The notes under the pieces are model-generated. The model saw only the letters and a program-made list of their open reading frames with translations, did not search any database and was not told where the DNA came from. A program made the translations under genes and the position numbers. 64,000 bases of DNA from Cliona cf. orientalis (Eukaryota; Porifera; Demospongiae; Clionaida; Clionaidae): NCBI GenBank assembly GCA_963930775.1, contig OZ005699.1, positions 6,903,501-6,967,500 of the forward strand, read 5' to 3'. Below are positions 24,001 to 32,621 of this stretch, one piece after another (positions within the stretch are counted from its first letter, which is position 1; each line of letters begins with the position of its first letter).

Positions 24001-24871
24001 CAATGTAGTGATCATTGGGGTCCATACATGTATTTATTCCAAAAATTCGGCATGAAAATAATAACATTGCTTTAGCTTCGCCAAATATTTGTGCACATTC
24101 TATTCCCGTTTATAGCATAATATGCGTGACGACCTTTGCCGAAAATTAGAGACTAGTTTCAATCATTCGGTAAAGGGTGCCGAATAATTAGAAGGGCCGA
24201 ATTTTTAGAAGAAATACGGTAGATATAGTTTAGGTTCCACTATAATAGTATACATGTACAATTAATCACATGTTATTGTATGTACATGTACATGCACAAA
24301 AATAGCCCCACAGACCAAAAAATCTCGTGCATCAAATTCTGAATCAGTATTGGCCAGCACAAGTATTGTCTACCATAATATTATTACACCACAGCTTAAG
24401 CAAGGTATTTTCACGCCATAATTTTATCATAATACCACCTAAAGTTTCCCCGCATTTAATTTAGAGAGGTCTAGAAGAGAAGATACTCCTAAACTTCATG
24501 AACTTGATCTACTTAAGGCTAACAATGTGGAAGTACGAATGATTAACAGTGTATCTTCAGAATGGGTTGACTTAGCCACTCACCTGCATTTTGATGGGCC
24601 TGATATTGAAAGAATAAGACGGGATTGTCATCATCAAACAAGAGATTGTTGTCGAACAGTATTAGATGAGTGGCTTCGAGGTAAAGGGCGCAAACCTAAG
24701 ACATGGAATACAATATTTATAGCACTTGATGAGGCTCAATTTTCTGAAGTTGCCAGGAAATTACATGTAGCTTTAGGATTGTCAGATTCTAATGATCATA
24801 ATGACTCTAGTGAAGCGCCTCAGCAACGTAATGCAAGTTGGTTTACATATATTAAGTGCACTCTATTATGA
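15059..24871 (+). CDS. Kelch-propeller/Death-domain protein A
   Basis: This is a spliced gene. Proposed exons are 15059-15103 (start exon, tentative), 17826-18732, 22379-22738, 23640-23726, 24306-24404 and 24465-24871, giving about 634 residues. All junctions fit GT-AG. The first intron is phase 0 and all later ones are phase 1. The large exon 2 encodes a kelch-like beta-propeller of about 300 residues with repeated 'D..LLIFDGREW', 'LIWIGG' and 'LLLMGR' strands. Exon 3 holds a diverged Death-fold-like module (TWVNFFDILRDREVNLKEIA). Two small Ser/Lys-rich linker exons follow. The last exon encodes a clear Death domain (EWVDLATHLHF, I..I..DC, VLDEWLRGKG). The protein is probably a cytosolic adaptor or sensor that binds ligand or substrate by the propeller and other Death proteins by its C-terminus. 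That role is inferred. Gene B at 57.3 kb is its paralog. The first exon is the weakest part. Confidence 0.75.
15727..15985. mobile_element. MITE, 'aaggccacttcaa' family
   Basis: The left end (aaggccacttcaacttaata...tttctcgggc) is inverted at the right end (gcccgagaaa...ttaaattgaagtggcct). Related ends (tggcctta / tttctcg) occur at 46.7, 47.3 and 47.7 kb. The element is non-coding. Confidence 0.75.
16000..16329. mobile_element. MITE with 16-bp terminal repeats
   Basis: The left end cgtactgtaatgtgat is inverted at the right end (atcacattacagtacg). Subterminal 'ggacccccc' and 'gggggtcc' blocks extend the symmetry. It lies within proposed intron 1 of kelch-Death A. Confidence 0.75.
18758..18963. 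mobile_element. MITE in intron 2 of kelch-Death A
   Basis: The left end 'taccgtatagtgggaaactt' matches the inverted right end 'aagtttcctgctatatg', with inner 'gagagaaaac' / 'gttttctccctc'. It starts only 26 bp after the donor site of the propeller exon. Confidence 0.7.
19632..19702 (+). CDS. Possible alternative last exon of kelch-Death A
   Basis: An acceptor (cagtacag at 19631) is followed by 71 bases. These join in phase 1 to the propeller exon and end in a stop, adding the tail 'ILALWHRLHSKEREAIALAS' plus SL. The paralog has an equivalent exon at 59239-59279 ending in the same 'AIALASSL'. Use of this exon would give a propeller-only protein without Death domains. No clear AATAAA follows, so this is a candidate only. 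Confidence 0.4.
19753..20197. mobile_element. Mutator-like MITE, about 100-bp inverted repeats
   Basis: The outer ~100 bp (TAGTCTCGAAACCAGACCGC...) are inverted at the right end almost base for base. The element is flanked by an exact 9-bp duplication CCGCTGGCC (19744-19752 and 20198-20206). Long terminal repeats with 9-bp target duplications are the mark of Mutator-like elements. The interior of about 250 bp encodes no transposase. Confidence 0.85.
20671..21066 (-). mobile_element. DNA element carrying a captured-looking ORF
   Basis: The terminal repeats tacgtccagagtccc (20671) and gggactctggacgta (ending 21066) are exact inverses. On the minus strand a 70-codon ORF contains 'PEFEPSVEEIVDYPMISLLR'. 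A diverged copy of that ORF lies at 31780-32110 ('PEFEPSVEEIVDYLMILWR'). The shared reading frame suggests that an element spread a host-derived or transposon-encoded segment. I do not recognise the domain. Confidence 0.6.
21768..22310. mobile_element. DNA transposon relic with 27-bp inverted repeats
   Basis: The left end taccgtagtctcccgggcaa (continuing gcgccca) is inverted at 22284-22310. A TA duplication fits the tips. Subterminal copies of 'aagcgccca' occur several times. Inside, 21954-22099 is an open frame ending in a very acidic tail (DDIDDLDPFSDSDD, then a stop), which resembles the acidic C-termini of pogo/Tigger-type transposases. This would be the 3' end of a lost transposase. Related small copies are at 25346-25495 and 28300-28368. 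Confidence 0.7.
22840..23560. other. Intron 3 of kelch-Death A
   Basis: The intron 22739-23639 holds a diverged copy of the 'aaaacgctt.attcaaaact.ctggcg' repeat (about 22970-23100), also seen at 39.2, 43.2, 44.2 and 61.9 kb. It also holds a 'gcgaacctgagcgagcccc' end at 23325. No exon is apparent. Confidence 0.4.
24030..24222. mobile_element. MITE in kelch-Death A intron
   Basis: The left 'ttccaaaaattcggc' is partly inverted at the right end 'gccgaatttttagaagaaat', which is followed by acggta. It contains 'gacgacctttgccgaa' and 'ttcggtaaagggtgccgaat' inverted blocks. It ends 84 bp before the exon at 24306. Confidence 0.5.
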
Positions 24872-25345
24872 TTTAATTATAGATCCTATACTTGTAATTA
24901 CATGTAGGTACTACTTTGTCCGTTTATATGTGATTAATTTTTAATTAGAAGACTATCGGGCTTTGTAAATTCTCGCTTCACTCAGGATTCTACAGTACAT
25001 AGAGTACATTTATCTGTCTGTAAGAGTTATGATGTACTTTTTTATTATGTATGTCATGTATGAAATCACAATTATTATTGGGAATATAAAATAATGTACT
25101 TGATTCTCATCCACCTTTTTGCAAGAAAAAGGGCGGGAGGAGGCATTATATTTTTTACTCGTCAGGATCCACTAGAAAAAGCCAAATCTGGAGCATAGTT
25201 GCAAGATATTTGGTAAAGGGTCGCTACCGCGTGTGCACAATAGCAATAAAATCCACAGAGGCAGCCTGTAAACATTGGGACAGGTGGGGATGAGAATCAA
25301 GTAAGTTATTTCATATGGCTTAATAAGTATTATACCATATAATTA

Positions 25346-25495
25346 TAGTGTCACCACTCCCGGGTAAGCGCCCATGTACCACATTTCAAGGGGCCACTGT
25401 AGCAGCTTTTATACAAATGCATGGAATTCATATCCTGGCCAAATCGCAAGTTGCATTTGAGCACCCATGGGCACTTACCTGGGACATTACAGTAG
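25346..25495. mobile_element. MITE of the 'aagcgccca' family
   Basis: The left 'ctcccgggtaagcgcccatg' is inverted at the right end 'catgggcacttacctggga'. It is a short relative of the element at 21768-22310. Confidence 0.65.
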
Positions 25496-25720
25496 TGTTG
25501 TGTTCCTGTGCATTAAACTATATCAAATCCCTTATATATATACTGTTTTTAGGACAGTTATTCTTAATAATATCGCACGGCTAAGTGTGTGATATTGTAC
25601 AGTGTAATAATAATTCCTTTATAAGGTGTACTAGCACTGTGTGTATACTTGATACTGAGGTAGGTGTAGGGAGGGATTGGGTGATCAATGTTTTCCCTGG
25701 TTAAGAATGCATGCATGGCA

Positions 25721-26152
25721 GGTAATTTTCATGGATACTAATTTTTGTGGAGAGTCCGAAAAGGCCCTCAAAATTAATTTTCGTGGTTTTAAATTTCGTG
25801 ATAGCAACCAGTCCAGGGGCATGGCACTGCACAAGCGATGATGTAATCAATACACGCACTCGATCTTGGTCTTGTTACTAAGCCATAATATATACCTATA
25901 GAGACTTGGACAATAATTATTAGCATGATATTAGTGTCAAAGACACTATATATCAGCTAGATGACAGTGCCATGGCTACTGTTACTTGCTAACACTGGGA
26001 AATGTTGGCCACGCTGCCACGATGTTTGTGGCCACGCCCATCATCATGGACTCGCATATCACCGTAGGCATTAACTTTCATGGGTGGAAAAATTTCGTGA
26101 CTGCCAAGTCAACCACCAAAATAACGAAAATTAGCACCCCACGAAAATTACC
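25721..26152. mobile_element. MITE with 'ggtaattttcatgg' ends, copy 1
   Basis: The ends 'ggtaattttcatgg' and 'ccccacgaaaattacc' are inverted. The whole roughly 430-bp sequence is repeated in the same orientation at 51200-51607, including 'gcaacc.agtccaggggca', 'gagactt' and 'ccatcat' blocks. Confidence 0.75.
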
Positions 26153-26449
26153 CACATATTATGGTAATTGTGCGCATACACACCAACAGACCACACTACA
26201 CACGTGATTTACACCGGTGCAGGAAGCATAGCGTGCTAATTGACACCACATAGGTTACAATTCAGCAATTTATTAATGTAATTGGTACATGGGCATAATA
26301 ATTATAATGGTATATTGTATGAAGCCTTTAAGTTATACAACATCAAAATACCACAGTATATAATAACATCAAGGGCTTAAAAGCCCTTGATAATATGATT
26401 GGCAATGCCATAATATTCGATCAGTTAGTACCAGCTGCTCATGTAGCAG

Positions 26450-28237
26450 TTTACATAGACTTATGGCATTCCAACACTGACAAAATTGGCAAGCTCAAAT
26501 ATATGGTCAAACTTGAGTCAGATATATGGTCAAACTCAAATATGTGGTCAAATTGTTGCCTATTTATGGTCAAAGCCAAATATATGGTCAAATTTTATAT
26601 GCTCAAACTCAAATACATGGTCAAACGAAAGTTTTGGTCATTCTCCCCATATATGGTCAAACATGCAGCAAATATATGGTCAAAATTTAAGAAAATCCCC
26701 TTACATAATAGTCACGGATATGACGTATTTATTAGTAAATTGGACCAACGTGACGTCAACAGAATCCGTGTTCGCGAATAAAATTAGCGATCGCGCGCAC
26801 AAACGATCCTTTACCCGCTATGTAGTCTCGTTCATGGACCCGCCCCTTCTGGGGCGGAGTCTGGGGACTTGGCCATCTCGCTCGCTCTACAATCCCTCCT
26901 TCGTAGGGCTGGTGCGCGGGACTAGGTACAATCTGACATTGTAAGGTAATTATAAGTATGAATGAAATTCAGCTGAGCTAGCCGTGTCCCCAGGCCCTCT
27001 CTCTATCTTTCATAATAAATACTGGTAGGGTGTCCAACCGAAAAAGTGGAAATATGCAGAACTAATCCATCACAGTATTTTCAGTCAGGTCCACTCTAGA
27101 TAAGATAGAAACCACACCGCAAATCGGCGAAACTCTTGAAAAAGTTTGCGAAATGCAATATTAAATCATAAGCGCAAGTATTAAAAACGGTACGTGACCA
27201 AAATAATTATTATGTACGCAAGGGCAACAACTGTAATGTACATCACTTCTACAGGCTACTTTAAGGGATTAATAATCAGTGCTGTCTAGCACACACCTTT
27301 AGTAACCTCCAAAAGTAGTTTACCTTTCAGTTGAGTGCTCCTGCCCTGTGTGCATAATTTTGGTCACGTAGCCTTTTTTGTACATGCGCTTATGATTTAA
27401 TATTGCGTTTGCGCGAACTTTTTCAGGGGCCTCGCTGATTTGTGGTGTGGTTTCTATTATACCTAGGGTGGATCTACCCGAAAGCACTGAGATTAATTCG
27501 TTTTGCATACTTTTACTTTTTGGGTTGGACACCCTAATACTGGGAGATCGAGAGAGGGCCTGGGGATAAAGCTATATAGCCCAGGTAAGTCATCCGCGCG
27601 TTCATCCTGAAAGAACTGAACGCTGCAGTGGGAGCGGTCTGGTTTCGAGACTAAGGTAAGACACGTGCACACCAGGTGCAGAAGGATATATTATAGTACA
27701 TGAATAGCTACCTAGTAGTTTCATTCATGCTTACCATACTGCTTTAATACCATACAATACAATGTCCGATTGTACGTACCTAGTCTCACGCACCAGCCCG
27801 AAATGATCAAGTCCCCAGACTCCGCCCTAAAGGGGGCCGGTCCGTGAACGAGACTACATAAGGTAAGGATCGTGAGTGTACGTTTATGCGCGCGATCGCG
27901 AATTTTATTCGCGAACGCGGATTCTGCTGATGTCACGTCGGTCCAATTAACTAATAGATACGTCATATCCGTGACTATTATGTAAGGGGATTTTCTTAAA
28001 TTTTGACCATATATTTGCTGCATGTTTGACCATATATGGGGAAAATGACCATAACTTTCGTTTGACCATGTATTTGAGTTTGATCATATAAAATTTGACC
28101 ATATATTTGGCTTTGACCATATACAGGCAACAATTTGACCACATATTTGAGTTTGACCATATATCTGACTCAAGTTTGACCATATATTTGAGCTTGCCAA
28201 TTTTGTCAGTGTTGGAATGCCATATAGACTCATGCAG
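26450..28237. repeat. Large palindrome (foldback element), about 0.8-kb arms
   Basis: The left arm (about 26450-27235) and right arm (about 27335-28237) are inverted copies around a spacer of about 100 bp. The outer part of each arm is a tandem array of 'atatggtcaaa' units (26500-26690 and 28000-28190). Inner blocks such as 'ggcggagtctggggacttg' and 'aatattaaatcataagcgca' match in inverse. A solo Mutator-like end (27590-27652) sits in the right arm only. No transposase is present. It would fold into a very long hairpin. Confidence 0.8.
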
Positions 28238-28299
28238 TTTAATAGTGGTATAGATAAGCCCAACCTTAGCTTCTATATATATACATATGTATGGAAGTT

Positions 28300-28368
28300 A
28301 TATCCCGAGTAAGTGCCCATGTGGGCCAAAATCGCGAGTTATATTTAAGCGGCCCTGGGCACTTACCC
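28300..28368. mobile_element. Minimal MITE of the 'aagcgccca' family
   Basis: The ends 'tatcccgagtaagtgcccat' and 'gggcacttaccc' are inverted. The element sits exactly at the 5' edge of a RIG-I-like gene fragment and probably cut that gene. Confidence 0.55.
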
Positions 28369-28434
28369 TTTGAACTCTCCATGTGGTTTGAGCACCATAA
28401 AGAAAGCAAAGAGTCTGACAGTGAGGAACAATAA
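28366..28434 (+). pseudogene. Last 22 codons of a RIG-I-like gene
   Basis: The frame PFELSMWFEHHKES...SEEQ-stop matches the extreme C-terminus of the two complete RIG-I-like genes here (PFELADLSSWFE... and PFQLSNLSEWFE..., both ending in an acidic tail and EQ). The rest of the gene is gone, replaced upstream by a small MITE. It shows that a third copy once existed on the plus strand. Confidence 0.75.
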
Positions 28435-28599
28435 AGTAATAGGAGTTGATCATGATGTTGTGATTAGTAATAATAATATTCATCACTGTTGTAGCTTGTT
28501 TATTTTTTGATGGTTTGACTAGTGAACCCATACAGTTATTGAAAGTAGTAATAATCATGATACCAGTATATTAAGGATATTGATTTGATATGATTACAT

Positions 28600-28720
28600 T
28601 GGACCATTTGCAAATTGCTTGTGGTTGGTCATCGATAAACTGTTTGCATTTGAGAACTGGGAACTCCTTTCCTTTCGCTGGCCAGGTAGCCATGATCCCC
28701 CACTCAGAATCACATACAGC
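28600..28720 (-). pseudogene. Fragment of RIG-I-like C-terminal domain
   Basis: The minus-strand sequence is nearly identical to 32703-32835 of RIG-I-like gene A and encodes VCDSEWGIMATWPAKGKEFP. This is the second zinc-binding half of the RIG-I C-terminal domain. It lacks three codons found in gene A (FES region) and stops abruptly at 28720, where a transposon begins. It is a recent partial duplicate of gene A. Confidence 0.8.
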
Positions 28721-29712
28721 AAGACCTGCATATGTGGGGTAACTGCAAAACCTGGACTCTGGACTCTGGACTGGACCGTGGACTGGACTATGGACTGGAC
28801 TGGTGACGACCATTACCAGCTTTCCGAGACTGAAAGGTAGTGTGCTTTGAAACCTGATGACTCACAGAGGAGTGAAGTCACTCTGTATTTTTATTGTAGA
28901 CTCGAATATATGATCAGAGTTCAAATCTGTACTTATGCTACCAGTATATACCTCCGGTATACACTATAATCTTTTAGTGTATGTTAAAACTGGTATCAGC
29001 ACATTGGATATAAACCCCACTGCTTGTAGAAATGCAAAAGGTTATTATTATGTAATGAGAATGTAACCTATTCAGCCAGTAATCCAAATGTCTACTAGCT
29101 ATCTCAAGGCTCTGAGAGCCTGATTTGACAACTGTGACAAAGATATTCACTATTGATTGGTTTATACAGATCACAGTCCCTTATTCGAAACATAGCTAGC
29201 CATCAGTTATTGCCGGAACAATACGGAGTTATTGTTTAGTGTATGTCAGAGATAAGCAATTAGTGAACAGTGGCCTGGGACTATTTACTGTCACGGTCTG
29301 GGCCAGCTGGTGTAGGTGAGTTTCCATGGAATAAAACAGCATTATTGACCCACTGCCCTGGCTAAGCACATAAAGATTGGCTCTACCATTCGCTGAGCCT
29401 TGAACCCAGGCTCACTGAGCAGACAAATTACGGGATCACTTTAGGAGGATCATGCAGTAGTGGTATATATTTGACCTACTGAATTTTCACATGGTCAACT
29501 GTGTGGCCATTGGATGGTAGCACAAGTACAAATTTGAACTCTTGTCATACTTGGCAGTGTACGAGTGATCTGTGAGTCATCCAACCTTCAAAACACTATT
29601 CTCTGCCTCAGAAAACTGGTAATGGTCGTTACCAGTCCAGTCCATAGTCCAGTCCATGGTCCAGTCCAGAGTCCAGAGTCCAGGTTTTGCAGTATCCCGC
29701 ATATGTGTGTAC
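28721..29712. mobile_element. DNA element with tandem repeats in its ends
   Basis: About 100 bp at the left (to about 28830) are inverted at 29612-29712. Each terminal repeat contains a short tandem array of 'ggactggactatggactgga' type. The interior of about 780 bp is AT-rich with no long ORF. Such repeat-bearing ends are seen in some foldback transposons. Confidence 0.75.
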
Positions 29713-29910
29713 TTAACTGGTACTTTATTTTTTATCCAGATGTGCTGACCAAATAATATTAATAGCTATTTTTGATTAGTTCTTCTCTTGCTTCCAATTT
29801 TAAATTTGGGTTGATTCAAAAACTTGGAAATTTTGGCCTATATGCACTCATAACTAAGTGACTCTCACACTGACTGAATAATGATTATCCTAATTCAAGT
29901 TTATGCGCCT

Positions 29911-30200
29911 GTCAATGATACCCCCCACTACCCCACCCCCGTGCTGTAGAGGGGAGTTGACGGGAGTTTCCTCCCGAGGGTATGGGATATTGACACAGCA
30001 GGCTTTATAGAGCCATTGGGGGTGGGATCGACCACAGTTCAAGTCCCCTATGTATCCCCTATAGTAATGTTGGGACCTATAGGTGTATTGACATTGGGCA
30101 GTGCCACAGGGGCCGGTGGGGTTTTCTACACAGCACTTGGTCAAATCCCCACTATTCCTCCACCCAACCCCGGGGGTGGGGGGTGGGGATTGTCATTGAT
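29911..30200. mobile_element. MITE with C-rich ends
   Basis: The left end 'gtcaatgatacccccc...ccccaccccc' is inverted at the right end 'gggggtggggattgtcattga'. ORFs across it on both strands are by-products of its base composition. Confidence 0.7.
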
Positions 30201-30289
30201 AGGTGCATTATTATATCAGTACCATGCCCCCTACCTCTCCCCTCCTCCATGAGCCCTCCTGTGAAATGAAGTTTTCAGTTTGTTCTGTA

Positions 30290-30542
30290 TATGTGGCAGT
30301 CCCAGGTAGAAATCGAAGATTATTCCGTTTTTAATTGGGTTAATTAAATCAATTATATTTTTAATATCTCTTGATCGTTTAGTCCTAAATTTTAGACACT
30401 TATTCTAAGGTGATTGTAGTATCTCTAAACTAAATATGAAGTTCTGGGATGCTACCATTCCTGAGTTATGAAGCTTCAAATTCAAAAAAGTGGTCAAAAT
30501 TGACTAGGAATAATATTTGATTTCTACCTGGGACTGCCACAT
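30290..30542. mobile_element. MITE with perfect 25-bp inverted repeats
   Basis: The left end TATGTGGCAGTCCCAGGTAG (continuing AAATC) is exactly inverted at the right end. Both tips are next to TA, consistent with a TA target duplication. The interior is AT-rich and non-coding. It looks young. Confidence 0.85.
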
Positions 30543-31179
30543 ATATAGTTTAATTGTGGTAAAATAATAATATTTTACAGACCACCTTTTTTTGAAATTT
30601 GGCCTTAATTAAACGACGTTTTGCGAGCCCTAAAATTAAATTTTATGGTAGCTATATAAATAGGGTTGACAAATTTGTGTCTGCAGACTTGATTAGTAGC
30701 TATTAAGGATCTTAAGGTAAACCACAGCTATGCATAGTATTGTGGTCTTGTTGGTCAGGCCGGGGAGAGGAAGAGGATTGGGATTGGGACATTGCACACT
30801 TGAATGGGAACAGGGTTCAGTACCTGAGTTTGAGCACAAATCAAAGTGAAATGTCACTCTCAAGTAGAATGATGGGAACCTCACAGCAGTGGTTAATTCT
30901 TGCTAATAAAAACTAATAAAGGTCGCCAGGCAAGTAAAATAATAATATTATTATAATTATTATTGTTGAGAGAAGTGTTGCACTCTAATGAAAATGAGCA
31001 TTGGAACCTGATCTGGGTTATAGAATAATGGAATGTGAACAATCGAAAGTCAAAGCGAAAATTGAACAGAAAGTCAAATGATTGAAGATCATACTGAAAA
31101 TCAAATTGAAATCAAACAGAAAGCCAAATTGAATAAAAGAAAATTAAGGTAGCAAACTCTTAAGCGTTTATACATTAAA

Positions 31180-31335
31180 AAATGGGAGGAAAAAAATTAA
31201 TGTTGAGATTCAGCAGAAAGACGTGCAACTAGAATATCATGTGACTACAGTCCAGCAGCTGACTGCTCAACTGAGGGAAAGCGAGAGTAGACTCAGAGAA
31301 GACCCATTGTTGCTAGCGTTACCGTATATATAGTG
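31180..31335 (+). pseudogene. Orphan coiled-coil coding fragment
   Basis: The frame from about 31190 encodes a coiled coil with Gln/Glu-rich heptads (EIQQKDVQLEYHVTTVQQLT, then AQLRESESRLRE) and stops at 31335. No splice sites or neighbouring exons are evident. Sponge kelch and TRAF-like proteins carry similar coils, so it is probably debris of another family member. Function cannot be stated. Confidence 0.5.
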
Positions 31336-31779
31336 CAAGCGCTACCAGCTGCACATACGCACAATCTCCCACAGCAAGCATACGAAATTTAAAAATACGG
31401 TCAATTACACGAAAATTAGTACCAACGAAAATTTCCCGCTATAATATTATGCATAATATGGTTAGTTTAGTATTAAAGACAATAACAATTTTATTAAGGA
31501 ATTTGGTTGTGCAGTTGCTACAACTTTTGTCATTCAAGTGTATAATTTACTAAGGCATTATAATATTATACCAACTCAGAGTTTTAATGGGACTGTACAT
31601 GTCTTAAAAGTATATTTAATTTTTTAAGCTAGTACCACACAGCACAAGCCTGTAGACAGCTGGAATACTACAAGTTTATATAGAAACACTGACACTTATA
31701 ATTAAAATTCTTTGGTTAAATTATCATCCGCACGACCGACCGACCCAACTATTTCATGGTGGTGAGTTAGCATAACAAC

Positions 31780-32160
31780 TTAATTAGCAAATAAATGATT
31801 AATTTTATTCTGTGTGGCCTTATCTACTATTATTATAATAATTATGGGGGACTCTGGTACATACGTAGAGGCACTACTACTCACATTAATATTATAAAAA
31901 CTTGACCATGTCCTCGGTGGCTGCATAGTGAAATGGTGCGTGAATAGGGAAATTAAATCCCCCCTGAAAGCGAACTCGCCAAAGAAAGCGAACTGAGAGA
32001 ATCGCCATAATATCATCAGATAGTCCACGATCTCTTCTACACTAGGTTCGAATTCTGGGTTCCAACACCCTGTCATGTGAGCTAAACATTTTGAAGCACT
32101 CTTCACCCAATTTTATCATAGGTTTCATCATCATTTCATCATAATTACCTCATCGCGAGG
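31780..32160 (-). repeat. Diverged copy of the 20.67-kb element ORF
   Basis: The minus-strand frame matches 'PEFEPSVEEIVDY.MI...RLSQFAF' of the element at 20671-21066. The terminal repeats are not symmetrical here, so this copy is truncated. The remaining interval 32160-32620 is AT-rich with no recognised feature. Confidence 0.55.
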
Positions 32161-32621
32161 CCGAATCGATTTGTGAATTGGGACTCTGAAACGATTATAC
32201 CACATCTCTAGTAGCTTCATTATAATATAATATTATTATGGTAAAGGGGCACTATGTATGTAATTAAGTGGCATCCTTAAGTTATGCAATCTTACGTAAT
32301 CGTCAAATGCTTTAAAGTGGCATAACTTGAAAAATTAATGAAAACAGATGACAAAACTTTAAAATCATTTCCATAATATTATTCACCTGTATCTGTGCCA
32401 AATTTCACGATTTGATACCCTTACCATTCAATACCTTTACTGTTTCAGAAAAGTAAAATTAATTTCTACTAGGGATGTAATAATATTAGCAATAATAATA
32501 ATAATTATGTTCAGGTAAAAGTTAATCAGCAAATTTAAAACAATTCAATTGCAAGTTAGCTACAACCTTTACAAAATGTTTATAGATCGATCTCACATAA
32601 TGTCACGACTACCCTTGTTCT

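Larger units (their letters stand above)
24872..26450. other. 3' flank of kelch-Death A
   Basis: This interval holds two MITEs, listed separately (25346-25495 and 25721-26152). No gene is seen. The sequence at 25080-25090 includes 'aatataaaataatg', a possible but non-canonical polyadenylation area. Confidence 0.35.

Noticed and set aside
26486-26944. 152-codon ORF rich in 'WSN' repeats
   Set aside because: It is produced by the tandem 'tatggtcaaa' array in the palindrome arm, and the inverted arm gives the matching antisense ORF.
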